In this document: positions 50,678 through 60,098 of the stretch, in pieces
Layout: each line of letters opens with the position of its first letter
How positions within the stretch are numbered: the stretch's first letter is position 1
Assembly (NCBI RefSeq): GCF_018861905.1
Contig: NZ_JAHLDU010000002.1
Coordinates: forward strand, 186,001-250,000
DNA: 64,000 nucleotides
From: Clostridium sp. DSM 17811
GTDB taxonomy: Bacteria; Bacillota; Clostridia; Clostridiales; Clostridiaceae
Direction: 5' to 3'
Position numbers and translations under genes: made by a program
Notes under the pieces: model-generated
Databases searched by the model: none
Seen by the model: the letters and a program-made list of their open reading frames with translations, nothing else
Told to the model about the DNA's origin: nothing

Positions 50678-53485
50678 ATGCAAATATTTGAACTCTTTGG
50701 TACCATCTTATTAAAAGATACTGGTGTTAGTAAACAATTAGACGATATAGATAAAAAAGGTTCTCAAACGTCTAAGAGCATGGGGTTAAGTTTTGGTTCC
50801 ATTGCAGGTGCTGCTTTAAAACTTGGCGCTGTATTAGGCGTTGGTCTTGGAATAAAGGAAATGATAACAAGTGCTGCAAAAGGTCAAGAAACCATGGCTC
50901 AAATGGATGCTGTATTGAAAAGTACTAATGGAAGTGCTGGAATGACAAAAACAGCATTAGTTGACTTAGCTTCTAGTTTAAGCAAAACAACAACATTTAG
51001 TGCCGGAACAACTAAAGCTGCTGAAAATTTATTATTAACATTTACAGGGATATCAAGTAAAACCTTTCCTGATACCATGAAAGCAGCTCAAGATATGAGT
51101 ACGGTTATGGGAACTGATTTGAATAGTAGTGTAATGTTATTAGGTAAGTCATTAAACAATCCTACCGAGGGAATGGGGCGACTTACAAAGAGTGGTGTAA
51201 CATTTACAGCAGCACAAAAAGAACAGATTACTACAATGCAGAAAGCAGGAGATACGGCAGGAGCTCAAAAGATTATACTTGCTGAATTAAGTAAAGAATT
51301 TGGTGGTAGTGCCGAAGCTGCTGGAAAGACTTTCAATGGTCAAGTAACAATATTAAAAAATGGATTGATTGGAATGGGTGCAAGTATAGGAAGCACAGTT
51401 ATTCCTTATTTAACGCAATTTATTACAGCCGTAAATACTAATATGCCTAAAATTAAACAAGTATTAACAGATGTGATAAGCGCAATTGTACCTAAATTTC
51501 AAGAGTGGATAAAGTTAATTATACAGATTGCTCAAGAACTATTGCCTTCTTTTGGGACTTCGTTAACCGGGGTTAAAGGTAAAACGGATATCTTTAAAAC
51601 TGCATTAAATGGTATTACGACTGTATTGACATTTTTAAAAGATAATATAGGACTTGTAAAAACAGGGCTAGCAGCATTAGGGGTAGTATGGTTACTTCAT
51701 ACAGGGTATATAATAGCTTGTAATACAGCAATGGCAGCACAGAAAATAGCACAAGCAGCTAACATATTAATGAACGGAACAGATGCGACAACTACAGGTA
51801 TATCAACTGTAGCAAGAATAGCGAATACAGTGGCAACTGGTGCATGGAATGTTGTAACAACCATTGCAACAGGAATAACAAAAGGTGTAGTAATAGCACA
51901 AGAAGCACTAAATGCAGCTTGGTTAGCTAATCCGATAGGTATTGTGATAGCTTTAATAGTTGCTTTAGTGGCTGGATTGGTAGTCTTATTTGAAAATAAT
52001 AAAACTTTCCATGATTTTGTAATAGCTTCATGGACTTTAATTAAACAAGTTGTTGGAGATTCCGTTACAGCTGTAGTTGGATTTTTTACAAGTCTAGGAA
52101 CTTCGGCAAGTGCTACATGGGAAGGTATTAAAACGGGAATCACAGATTTTTTAACAGCGGTAGGAACTTTCTTTAGTGATAGTTGGAATACTATAAAAAC
52201 TACCACAGAGACCGTATGGAATGGAATTAAGGATTTTTTTAAGACTGTTTGGGATGGAATTAACACTATTTTCACAACCATTGTTACTACAGTTATTACA
52301 TTTGTAAATGATAAATTTGGTTGGCTTGAGGATGGTATAAAAACTATATTTAATGCGGTTAAAGATTTCTTTGTTACTATTTGGGATGCAATTAAAACTG
52401 TATTTTTAGGTGTTATTCTATTAATCTTGGATTTAGTAAGTGGTAACTTTGATAAGCTTCAATCAGATGCAGTTACTTTGTTTAATAAATTGAAAGATGA
52501 TTTTCAACAAATTTGGAATGACATAAAAACTGTGTTTACTACAGTAATTAATCTTATAGCAGAGTTTGTTAGAACAACTTTCACTAAAATAATTGATGAT
52601 GCAAAGACTATATGGAATGCATTTAAAGATTTTCTTACGACGTTATGGACTACCATAAAAACTGATGTTACTACTGGATGGACTAATGTTAAAACAGAAA
52701 TTGCTAAATTAATTAAAGATATAATAGATGGTGCAAAAACTGTTTGGAATGCATTTAAAGATTTCTTGGTAACATTTTGGACTGATTTAAAAACTAACGC
52801 AACGACTGGCTGGAATGCTTTAAAAGACGCAGTAATCACAGTATGCAAAGACATAATTCAAGGCGCAAAAGATATATGGAATGGTCTACTTGACTGGTTT
52901 AGAGAGTTACCAGGTAAATTAAAAACTATTGGTTCAGATATGTTCACTTCAATGAAAAATGGGATTAGTTCAGTAATAGGAACTATTAAAACCACAGTTG
53001 TTGATGGAGTTACAAAAGCTATAGACTGGCTAAAAGCATTACCAGGGCAAGCATTAATATGGGGCTCTGATTTTATACAGGGATTTGTAGACGGAATTAC
53101 AGCAAAGGCAAATGCACTTTTAAAATCAGTTGAAAATATAGCTAATAGTATTAGAGGAATGTTACATTTCAGTACACCAGACTACGGCCCACTTGCGGAC
53201 TACGAAACATGGATGCCTGATTTTATGGAAGGTATGGCAAAAGGTATAGATACTAATAAATTTAAAGTAATAGACTCTATAAAAGGTTTAACAAATGATA
53301 TGAAAGTTAATGCTAGCGTGGTAGGTGGAATTACAACAAAGAGGGAAAATACCAGTGCCGTTGCAAGTGATGATAAGTCAAAAGGTGATGTATATGTAAT
53401 TATAAATAGTCCAACGCCGGTAAGTCCATCCGAAATAGCAAGGCAGGTAAAAAGAACACAGAGAGAACTAGCATTACAATTTTGA
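50678..53485 (+). CDS. Tape measure protein
   Basis: 935 residues. It sets tail length; at the usual 0.15 nm per residue a tail near 140 nm is expected (inference). The N-terminal part is TP901-like (GSQTSKSMGLSFGSIAGAAL, DLASSLSKTTTFSAGTTKAA), with hydrophobic stretches near residues 330-350 and 415-435. The middle has Trp-spaced repeats (WNGIKDFFKTVWDGI, WNAFKDFLTTLWTTIK, WNAFKDFLVTFWTDLK), and the C-terminus is a helical domain before the Dit gene. Starts at ATG after AAGGGAGGG. Confidence 0.93.
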   Translation: MQIFELFGTILLKDTGVSKQLDDIDKKGSQTSKSMGLSFGSIAGAALKLGAVLGVGLGIKEMITSAAKGQETMAQMDAVLKSTNGSAGMTKTALVDLASSLSKTTTFSAGTTKAAENLLLTFTGISSKTFPDTMKAAQDMSTVMGTDLNSSVMLLGKSLNNPTEGMGRLTKSGVTFTAAQKEQITTMQKAGDTAGAQKIILAELSKEFGGSAEAAGKTFNGQVTILKNGLIGMGASIGSTVIPYLTQFITAVNTNMPKIKQVLTDVISAIVPKFQEWIKLIIQIAQELLPSFGTSLTGVKGKTDIFKTALNGITTVLTFLKDNIGLVKTGLAALGVVWLLHTGYIIACNTAMAAQKIAQAANILMNGTDATTTGISTVARIANTVATGAWNVVTTIATGITKGVVIAQEALNAAWLANPIGIVIALIVALVAGLVVLFENNKTFHDFVIASWTLIKQVVGDSVTAVVGFFTSLGTSASATWEGIKTGITDFLTAVGTFFSDSWNTIKTTTETVWNGIKDFFKTVWDGINTIFTTIVTTVITFVNDKFGWLEDGIKTIFNAVKDFFVTIWDAIKTVFLGVILLILDLVSGNFDKLQSDAVTLFNKLKDDFQQIWNDIKTVFTTVINLIAEFVRTTFTKIIDDAKTIWNAFKDFLTTLWTTIKTDVTTGWTNVKTEIAKLIKDIIDGAKTVWNAFKDFLVTFWTDLKTNATTGWNALKDAVITVCKDIIQGAKDIWNGLLDWFRELPGKLKTIGSDMFTSMKNGISSVIGTIKTTVVDGVTKAIDWLKALPGQALIWGSDFIQGFVDGITAKANALLKSVENIANSIRGMLHFSTPDYGPLADYETWMPDFMEGMAKGIDTNKFKVIDSIKGLTNDMKVNASVVGGITTKRENTSAVASDDKSKGDVYVIINSPTPVSPSEIARQVKRTQRELALQF

Positions 53486-53501
53486 AAGGAGAGTGATTTA
53501 G

Positions 53502-54368
53502 ATTAAAACTTTAACATATATTAATAGCAATGGGGTGGAGTTAGTTTTAACTAATTCAGCCCCTTTTGTTTTAAGTTCTTTTGATATTTCCAATGACGTT
53601 AATATTTACAATTCAAAGGGCGTGAACCAAGATGGTGCCAATTATTTAGGGAATACCTTAGATATAAAAGATATCTCTTTAGAGGTTGCTATTATGTCAA
53701 ATAACTTTGAAGAAGCTGCTAATTATAGGAATCTTTTTAATAAAGTATTTAACCCTAAAATAGGTGAGGGATACCTAGTTTACAAAGACGAATTAAAAGA
53801 AAGAAAAATAAAGTGTGTTATAAATAAATTGCCATACTTTGATAAGGATAGTGATGCAACATTACAAACTTGTTTGATATCGTTAACTGCTAATTACCCA
53901 TTTTGGAATGATTTATTAGAATCCAAGGAAGAAATTGCATTATGGAAAGGTGATTTTAGTTTTCCTTTAAAAATAACAAGTGCTGGGATTAAATTTGGGC
54001 ATAGAGAGCCTTCTTTAATTGTTAATGTGCTTAATACCGGTGATGTAGAGTGTGGAATGAGAGTTGAATTTAAAGCACTTGCTACACTCACTAATCCTAG
54101 TATTTTAAATGTTAATAACCAAGAATATATTAAAATAAATAAGACAATGGTAGCTGGAGAAGTTATAGCAGTTAGCACTTATTTGGGTAGCAAAAAAATA
54201 ACAAGCACATTAAATGGAGTAGTTTCAAATGCTTTCAATTATATAGATTTTCAATCGACGTTTCTACAGCTTGATGTAGGAGATAATTTATTTAGGTATA
54301 ATGCAGACACCAATTTAGATAATTTAGAGGTAAGCATATATTATCAACCTCAGTATTTGGGGGTGTAA
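53502..54368 (+). CDS. Distal tail protein (Dit), probable ATT start
   Basis: About 288 residues. The Dit N-terminal pattern KTLTYINSNGVELVLTNSAP begins upstream of the first GTG (53535); the frame runs TAG, then ATT AAA ACT TTA. Since Dit proteins normally begin with this conserved segment, ATT at 53502 is the likely start, behind AAAGGAGAGTGAT. A GTG start would cut off the first strand and has no Shine-Dalgarno of its own. Dit forms the ring joining tube and tip. It stands between tape measure and tail-associated protein as expected. Confidence 0.85.
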   Translation: MKTLTYINSNGVELVLTNSAPFVLSSFDISNDVNIYNSKGVNQDGANYLGNTLDIKDISLEVAIMSNNFEEAANYRNLFNKVFNPKIGEGYLVYKDELKERKIKCVINKLPYFDKDSDATLQTCLISLTANYPFWNDLLESKEEIALWKGDFSFPLKITSAGIKFGHREPSLIVNVLNTGDVECGMRVEFKALATLTNPSILNVNNQEYIKINKTMVAGEVIAVSTYLGSKKITSTLNGVVSNAFNYIDFQSTFLQLDVGDNLFRYNADTNLDNLEVSIYYQPQYLGV

Positions 54369-54371
54369 TAG

Positions 54372-55475
54372 ATGGAAATCTATATATTTAATAGAAGACT
54401 AGAGTTTCAAGGTATACTAGACAACTTCACATCTCTCAGGTGGGTACGTAGATACTTAAAGTGTGGTGAGTTTGAATTAAATTGTGATTCAACTCCTGAA
54501 AGTTTAAATTTATTAGCAAGAGAAAATATTATTTACAAAAAAGGTGACACTGAAGCAGGTTATATTGAGTTTAGAAACTTAAAACAAGATATAGAAGGCA
54601 AAGAAGTATTAATTATCAAAGGAAAGTTTTTAACAGGATATTTGAATCGTAGAATTATATGGGGAACAGAGATATTAAATGTTACAACTGAGGTAGCAAT
54701 GAGAACATTAGTTAACAAAAATGGTGTAGCTCCAGTTGATCCAAATAGGATCATTCCTAAATTAATGTTAGGTACCATAAAAAACTATACGGAAAAAGTA
54801 GATTATCAGGTGTCTTATGCAAATTTAGCAGAGGAACTTGAATGTTTATCCAATGTAAGTAATTTGGGGCATAGAATCACATTTGATATTACAAATAGAA
54901 AACTTGAATTAGATGTTTATAAAGGAATTGACAGAAGTGTGAATCAATCTATTAATCCCAGATGTATTTTTGCTAAGGAGTTTGAGAATATACTTGAACA
55001 GGAATATGTAGATAGTCTAAATAATTACAAGAATCTAGCTTTAATTGGGGGTATTGGCGAAGGTGCCGAAAGAAAACTTGTTACAGTTGGGAGTTCAAGT
55101 GGACTTGACAGATTTGAAATATTTGCAGACCAAAAGAGCTTATCAAATACAGAGGATATTGGTGGCGTTTCAACAACCATGTCTGATGCAGATTATACCC
55201 TTTTATTAATTGGAAAAGGTAATGAGACTCTAGCAGAAACATTAGAAATACAGACATTTGACAGTAAAATCAATTCTAACAGTAATTTAACTTATAAAAT
55301 TGATTTTGATTTGGGCGATATAGTTACTTATGTCAGTAAAAAATGGGGACTAACCATAGATAGCAGAATAACAGAGGTAGAAGAAGTATATGAGGAGGCA
55401 GGGCCACAGATTAATATTACTTTTGGAAACAATATCCCTACACTTATAGATAAAATTAAAAGATTAGTAAAGTAG
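54372..55475 (+). CDS. Tail-associated protein, ReqiPepy6 Gp37-like
   Basis: 367 residues. The pattern YIFNRRLEFQGILDNFTSLR, CGEFELNC, RNLKQDIEGKEVLIIKGKFL and IDFDLGDIVTYVSKKWGLTI matches the siphovirus Gp37-like tail-tip family, the clostridial equivalent of the Tal N-terminal domain. It lacks a C-terminal peptidase extension. It starts with ATG four bases after the Dit stop region. Confidence 0.85.
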   Translation: MEIYIFNRRLEFQGILDNFTSLRWVRRYLKCGEFELNCDSTPESLNLLARENIIYKKGDTEAGYIEFRNLKQDIEGKEVLIIKGKFLTGYLNRRIIWGTEILNVTTEVAMRTLVNKNGVAPVDPNRIIPKLMLGTIKNYTEKVDYQVSYANLAEELECLSNVSNLGHRITFDITNRKLELDVYKGIDRSVNQSINPRCIFAKEFENILEQEYVDSLNNYKNLALIGGIGEGAERKLVTVGSSSGLDRFEIFADQKSLSNTEDIGGVSTTMSDADYTLLLIGKGNETLAETLEIQTFDSKINSNSNLTYKIDFDLGDIVTYVSKKWGLTIDSRITEVEEVYEEAGPQINITFGNNIPTLIDKIKRLVK

Positions 55476-55490
55476 AAAGGGTGTGATAAC

Positions 55491-57137
55491 TTGGAAAAAT
55501 CAAGTTTTTTTAATAGTGTTGGTGATGATAGAGTATACCAAGCGAGTGATTTTGCAGCTTATTTTAATAGCTTAATTACTAATGGTGTATTCCCTAATCC
55601 TAGTACGAATTTACAGATTATATCTAATAACAATATGACAGTTACTATTAAGGCGGGTAAGGCTTGGATTAATGGTTATGTATACATTAATGATAGTGAT
55701 TTAATATTGCCTATATCAGTGGCTGATGGTGTATTAAAAAGAATAGATAGGATTGTAATACAGTTTAACACGATAAATAGAAATATTACTGCTAAAGTTA
55801 AGAAAGGTACATTTGCAAGTACACCAGTTGCGCTAGATTTACAGAGAGATGCAGATGCATATGAACTGGGTATAGCAGATATATTAATTAGTAATGGTGC
55901 AACAACCATAATTCAGGCTAGTATAACGGATTTAAGAATGAATACTATTTATTGTGGTTGGGTTAATAGTTTAATCCAAGTAGATACTACTGCGATATTT
56001 AATCAATATCAGGCATGGTACACATCACAACAAAATGTTTATAATACAGATTTTACATCATGGACAGTTGCTAAAAAGGCAGCTTATGATGAGTGGTACA
56101 CAACTACGACTAATGGTTATGCAACAGCTATGACATTAAACGAAACACAATTTAAAATTGATTTTGAAGCATGGTTTGCTACTGTACAAAATCAACTGAA
56201 TGGAGATATTGCAGGTAATTTAACTAATGCAATTAATGCTCTTGCTGGCACTGGGAGAACTACAGAAACAGTTAAAGGAAATGCTGCAGCACTTGCGTTG
56301 CACTTGACTGATAACATAATGCAATTTGCGACTAAAGTTGATAAAACAGATTACGTAAGAAGTGGCTCATATGGAGTTACGACAGGTACTTCAACAGCAT
56401 ATGAAATAACACTAAACCCTATGCCTACAACGTATGTAGATGGTATGCAACTCATAATATTACCACATGTAACCAGTGGTGCAATTCCAACTCTTAATGT
56501 AAATGGATTAGGTGCTTTAACTATATTAAAACAAGATGGAACTGCATTAATTGCAGGAGATATTATTATAAATAAACCGCTTGGATTAGTGAGGGTAGGA
56601 AGCAATTTTTTTATTCGTAGTTCCAGTGGAGGTAGCAATATTAAAAGTATTCAACGTGGCAGTGTTACATTAACCACAACTACAAGCTTAGTTACTATAT
56701 CTCCTATAAATATTGCAAACTCTATTGTACGAGTATTTGGTCAACCCGATTATGGGGATAGAGGTACTTCCTTTAATATTAGTGGTACCATTACTAGTCC
56801 AACAACGGTTATGATTACTCGTGGTGGGACTGAAGTTTCAGTTAACATTAAATGGGAAGTTATTGAGTTCAACAATGTAAAGAATAAACAAACTGGTATC
56901 TTTTCCAAAAATGCAACTCAAACAATAATACCTAATAACACCTATGTGGTAAATATAGCTAGTATTAACATTTCTAAATCAATGTTATTTTGTAGTCTAT
57001 ATCAAACTCAAAACAATGAAGGCTATTATTATACGATTCAATATGAAATCACCAATGCAACAACAATATCATTTACTATTGTTGGTCCGTATAATGCAAA
57101 TATCAACATTGTTTGGCAAGTAATAGAATTTAATTAG
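55491..57137 (+). CDS. Baseplate/receptor-binding tail fibre protein
   Basis: 548 residues. The N-terminal 150 are like upper baseplate proteins (YVYINDSDLILPISVADGVL, ITAKVKKG) and attach to the tip; a helical part follows (FNQYQAWYTSQQNVYNTDFT); the C-terminal 165 hold two related beta domains, each ending in W-x-VIEFN, likely host binding. TTG start after AAAGGGTGTGAT. Tandem duplication of the tip domain may broaden binding. Confidence 0.8.
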   Translation: MEKSSFFNSVGDDRVYQASDFAAYFNSLITNGVFPNPSTNLQIISNNNMTVTIKAGKAWINGYVYINDSDLILPISVADGVLKRIDRIVIQFNTINRNITAKVKKGTFASTPVALDLQRDADAYELGIADILISNGATTIIQASITDLRMNTIYCGWVNSLIQVDTTAIFNQYQAWYTSQQNVYNTDFTSWTVAKKAAYDEWYTTTTNGYATAMTLNETQFKIDFEAWFATVQNQLNGDIAGNLTNAINALAGTGRTTETVKGNAAALALHLTDNIMQFATKVDKTDYVRSGSYGVTTGTSTAYEITLNPMPTTYVDGMQLIILPHVTSGAIPTLNVNGLGALTILKQDGTALIAGDIIINKPLGLVRVGSNFFIRSSSGGSNIKSIQRGSVTLTTTTSLVTISPINIANSIVRVFGQPDYGDRGTSFNISGTITSPTTVMITRGGTEVSVNIKWEVIEFNNVKNKQTGIFSKNATQTIIPNNTYVVNIASINISKSMLFCSLYQTQNNEGYYYTIQYEITNATTISFTIVGPYNANINIVWQVIEFN

Positions 57138-57152
57138 GAGGGAAATATATAT

Positions 57153-57452
57153 ATGAAAATTTATGCAGTATTAAATGGAAATAATATATGTACTGGAATT
57201 AGTCAATTAAGCGGTGAAGTAATTCAAGCAGATATGATTGAAATATCTTCACCAGATATGAGCTATATGTGGAAGAAATATGAAGGTGGTGTTTGGAGTG
57301 CGGAAACATTTGAACCGGTTACAACTGCTCCAATAAATGATTTTGATCAACTAAAATTGGATAATGAACAGTTAAAAGCAAATTCAGTAGACACTAATCA
57401 AATGCTTTCAGATTTTATGGATTATGTAACACCATTACTTCCACAAGAATAA
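57153..57452 (+). CDS. Small tail-region protein
   Basis: 99 residues. The N-terminal part is beta-rich (KIYAVLNGNNICTGISQLSG) with W-x-KYEGGVW; the C-terminal part is helical. Such proteins commonly follow fibre genes as chaperones or fibre parts. AGGAGGGAAA precedes the ATG. Confidence 0.65.
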   Translation: MKIYAVLNGNNICTGISQLSGEVIQADMIEISSPDMSYMWKKYEGGVWSAETFEPVTTAPINDFDQLKLDNEQLKANSVDTNQMLSDFMDYVTPLLPQE

Positions 57453-57472
57453 TTTTTTAGGAGGCTTTATCA

Positions 57473-58243
57473 ATGACAGAATCAATAGTAAATGCATCAG
57501 CAGTAACAATATTACCATTTAGAGTAGTTCCATATGTAAGAGCAATATATGCGAATGATACCAATAGACTTACAACTAGAGATGGCTATCCAGGTGTAGC
57601 TGCAGGATATTATGAAGCAGTAAAAATTTATGCAGCAACAGGACTTGTAAATGGTGCACCCTATATAAAAACCTTCGCAGGATATACAAAAGAACAGATA
57701 GCCTTAGCACTAGCAAGTGGATGGCTTACACAACAGGAGCACGATGAAACTGTAAACCAAATGCCATCAGTTATACAAACACCTGCAGCACCAACTGTAA
57801 CACTTGATGATATAAATAATATTATCATAGGTATAAATTCAACAATGGAATATGCAATTAATGGGGTTGCGAGTTATACGGTCTACAATGCAACCACACC
57901 ACCAAACTTAAAAGGAGATAATACTGTAAATGTTAGAATTTCCGCAATTGAGGGTGTAAATAATGCTAGTTTAGATACTACCTTAGTATTTACTGTTAAT
58001 TCAGTAACACCAGATGCTCCACTGGTAACTATGGATGATGTTGAAAATAAAGTGATTGGAATGGGCGTAGGTATGGAATTTTCAATAGATAATTCAGCAT
58101 ACGTAGCATATGATCCAATAACATTTGATATGTTAGATTTTAGCGGAGAACATACTTTATTAGTAAGAGTTGCATCAGAAGGAGTAAACCCTGTAAGTCT
58201 TGATACAACGCTAGTTTTTACTACTAACGTTGTTACGTCTTAG
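57473..58243 (+). CDS. Tail-region protein with tandem Ig-like repeats
   Basis: 256 residues. The first 100 are unique (PYVRAIYANDTNRLTTRDGY, TKEQIALALASGWLTQQEHD). Two repeats of about 75 residues follow, each with M-EYAI/M-EFSI, VNVRISAIEGVN/LLVRVASEGVN and SLDTTLVFT. A third, shorter repeat continues after the stop but in the -1 frame (58243-58371). It could be a decorative or adhesion protein. AGGAGGC precedes the ATG. Confidence 0.75.
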   Translation: MTESIVNASAVTILPFRVVPYVRAIYANDTNRLTTRDGYPGVAAGYYEAVKIYAATGLVNGAPYIKTFAGYTKEQIALALASGWLTQQEHDETVNQMPSVIQTPAAPTVTLDDINNIIIGINSTMEYAINGVASYTVYNATTPPNLKGDNTVNVRISAIEGVNNASLDTTLVFTVNSVTPDAPLVTMDDVENKVIGMGVGMEFSIDNSAYVAYDPITFDMLDFSGEHTLLVRVASEGVNPVSLDTTLVFTTNVVTS

Positions 58244-58371
58244 GAATATATGATGAAACAACATTTAGTGCTATAGACTTTAGCGGAAAACATACTTTAT
58301 TAATAAGAGTTGCTGCAGAGGGGATTAATCCAGTAAGTGAAGATACTACATTAACATTTATGACAAACTAA
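58243..58371 (+). pseudogene. Out-of-frame third Ig-like repeat
   Basis: In the -1 frame relative to the upstream gene the sequence reads GIYDETTFSAIDFSGKHTLL, then IRVAAEGINPVSEDTTLTF and ends at TAA. It is clearly related to the second repeat of the 57473 gene (FSGEHTLLVRVASEGVNPVS). A deletion or frameshift near 58240 separated it. No start codon or ribosome site of its own is seen. Confidence 0.75.
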
Positions 58372-58374
58372 TAT

Positions 58375-58420
58375 AAAGGGCAGAATAGAAGCTTAATAGG
58401 CTTTTTTATTTTGCCTTTTA
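58375..58420 (+). terminator. Terminator of the tail operon
   Basis: AAAGGGCAGAATAGAAGC pairs imperfectly with GGCTTTTTTATTTTGCCTTT around TTAATA, ending in T-rich sequence. It follows the last tail gene. From here to 58555 I see nothing further. Confidence 0.65.
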
Positions 58421-58568
58421 TTAAACATTAGAATTATAGTAGTATGCTATAAAGATAATCACATTTATCTCCGATATATGAAGTAAGAGTTTATTTCTAA
58501 AAGGCGAGAAATATGAAATGAATTGTTACTCTTAAAATTTATAACAAATGTGGATGGAGGTGTTCTAA

Positions 58569-59153
58569 ATATCAATTGAAAGCAGAATTAAGATTTTAAG
58601 GAGGGACAAAGAGAGACGAATGGCTAATAATAAATGGCATGCTGCGCTAGTTATGTACGTTAAATATTGTTTTTTAACATTGTTTGGATTGATAGCTATG
58701 ATAGTGTTTACTATAGCGATTGTAACAGAGACTTTTAATGTAAATACTGTATTTACACATTTTTTATCAGAGAATTTTACTTTTAGTACATTAACAAATA
58801 TCGCTTCAGTAACATTTAATATATATTTTGAAATACTAAGTAAATATGCTAATATTTTAGTTCCTATGGTTGCCATTGACTTATCTGTATATTCAGCATG
58901 TAAAAATAATGAGATTACCAGAATAAATGAGTATTCACATAATTTATTTAAGTGGACAACTATTGCTGGAGTTACAGCTTTGTTTTTTATGGTAATGCTA
59001 GGATACACTGATGGGTTTATAAGCCTTTATGCACCAGGACTAAATTTGTACAAAAATAACATAAAACAGGGATTCTTAATATTTGTGATATTAATGGCTG
59101 GTATTAAAGGTTTCCCTATTTACTTCGCACGAAAAAATAAAAAAATAGGATAA
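58569..59153 (+). CDS. Multi-pass membrane protein, start uncertain (ATA or ATG)
   Basis: From ATG at 58620 it is 177 residues with about four hydrophobic segments (VKYCFLTLFGLIAMIVFTIA, ANILVPMVAIDLSVYSA, WTTIAGVTALFFMVMLGY, GFLIFVILMAGIKGFPIYF) and a basic end. No holin or exclusion family is recognised. GGAGGTG at 58557-58563 is followed after six bases by ATA (58569), which is in frame and directly after a stop; the frame runs 17 codons to the ATG. The ATG has AAGGAGGG only at 14 bases. Its place between tail and lysin suggests lysis or superinfection exclusion (inference). Confidence 0.65.
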   Translation: MSIESRIKILRRDKERRMANNKWHAALVMYVKYCFLTLFGLIAMIVFTIAIVTETFNVNTVFTHFLSENFTFSTLTNIASVTFNIYFEILSKYANILVPMVAIDLSVYSACKNNEITRINEYSHNLFKWTTIAGVTALFFMVMLGYTDGFISLYAPGLNLYKNNIKQGFLIFVILMAGIKGFPIYFARKNKKIG

Positions 59154-59231
59154 TAACCCAACATAACTAAGAGGACTTAACCAGCCCCCTTAGTTAATTG
59201 AAAAATAAAATCAATGGATGATAATTAAATT

Positions 59232-59429
59232 TTAAAGACTATTTGGAGAATCAGAATAAATGGGACATGGTTTTAAATCGCATCCCTTAGAATTACTTTT
59301 TTCACAGCGATAATTACCTCTTTTATAATATGTTCTAGGATCTCCAGCCATGTTTACTTCAGTGTAGGTAATTTCAATTGAACCTTCAGTTTCATACTTA
59401 GGACATAAACCTGAAAAATCTTTTTCCAC
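59232..59429 (-). CDS. Small Cys-rich protein
   Basis: 65 residues with four Cys (GLCPKYE, YRCEKSNSKGCDLKPCPIYS), a probable metal or disulfide knot. Start GTG at 59429 after AAGGAGGTG. Antisense to the late operon and divergent from the 59576 gene across a duplicated spacer. No family recognised. Confidence 0.65.
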   Translation of the reverse strand: MEKDFSGLCPKYETEGSIEITYTEVNMAGDPRTYYKRGNYRCEKSNSKGCDLKPCPIYSDSPNSL

Positions 59430-59441
59430 TATTACCACCTC

Positions 59442-59559
59442 CTTTTGGTGATAGTATTCTACAAAAATATGTAAAACCCTTTAAAACTATACAAAAAATT
59501 GAATAATTAATAACTAAGGACACCTGAGAGGGTGTCCTTTCTAATGTAAAAAATATTAA
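59442..59559. repeat. Duplicated divergent spacer, copy 1
   Basis: 118 bp, near-identical to 59982-60098 over its length: both run from CTTTTGGTGATAGTATTC through AACTAAGGACACC...GGTGTCC to AAAAAATATTAA. Each holds the hairpin AAGGACACC/GGTGTCCTT (59516-59540 here). Each separates a minus-strand small gene from a plus-strand start, so it likely carries divergent promoters. Confidence 0.85.
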
Positions 59560-59575
59560 AGAGAGGTGAAACATG

Positions 59576-59728
59576 ATGAAAGTAAAAAAATGTGATGAAG
59601 AAAAGAAAGCTATATCAAAAACTATAATTGGAATACTTACATCTAATGAATTGAGCTATTCAGAGGCAACAGAAGTGCTTGAGATAGCTCAAACCAAATT
59701 AGAAAATTGTAAAGTCAATATTAATTAA
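59576..59728 (+). CDS. Small phage protein
   Basis: 50 residues (MKVKKCDEEKKAISKTIIGI...), helical, no family recognised; its end (SYSEATEVLEIAQTKLENCK) looks like a helical hairpin. GAGAGGTGA lies before two adjacent ATGs. Its stop overlaps the convergent minus-strand gene by four bases. Confidence 0.6.
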   Translation: MKVKKCDEEKKAISKTIIGILTSNELSYSEATEVLEIAQTKLENCKVNIN

Positions 59729-59961
59729 TCAAAATCCATATTAGGATCATTAGAGTATACAATTGTAATAAGCCCCTGTTCTTTATTGATATCACAAATA
59801 GAATCTTTAGAATTAATTGAAACATCATCACTTGAGTCAATTGAAATTGTAGCAATCTTTAATGAGTTAAACTCAACCATAACTTTATCTTCACTTGACC
59901 ATAAAGTGTAGTTAGAAGTAAAAACCCTTATTATCCAAGAACCTAATTTTAGTTCGCGCAT
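59725..59961 (-). CDS. Small phage protein
   Basis: 78 residues, beta-rich and acidic (LGSWIIRVFTSNYTLWSSED, IATISIDSSDDVSINSK). The ATG follows a perfect AAGGAGGTG. No family recognised. It is convergent with the 59576 gene and divergent from the holin-region genes. Confidence 0.65.
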   Translation of the reverse strand: MRELKLGSWIIRVFTSNYTLWSSEDKVMVEFNSLKIATISIDSSDDVSINSKDSICDINKEQGLITIVYSNDPNMDFD

Positions 59962-59981
59962 AGTTAGCACCTCCTTTTTAT

Positions 59982-60098
59982 CTTTTGGTGATAGTATTCA
60001 ACAAAATAATGTAAAATCCTTTAAATCTATACAAAAATTGAATAATTAACGACTAAGGACACCTGAGAGGGTGTCCTTTCTAATGTAAAAAATATTAA
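59982..60098. repeat. Duplicated divergent spacer, copy 2
   Basis: See copy 1 (59442-59559). The hairpin is at 60055-60079. Here the plus-strand side carries AAGGAGG followed by an ATG that is stopped at once by TAA (60117-60122), as if the small gene after copy 1 had been lost or replaced after duplication. Confidence 0.85.

Noticed and set aside
51697-52854. Minus-strand frames inside the tape measure gene
   Set aside because: Shadows caused by the repeated sense sequence; no ribosome sites.
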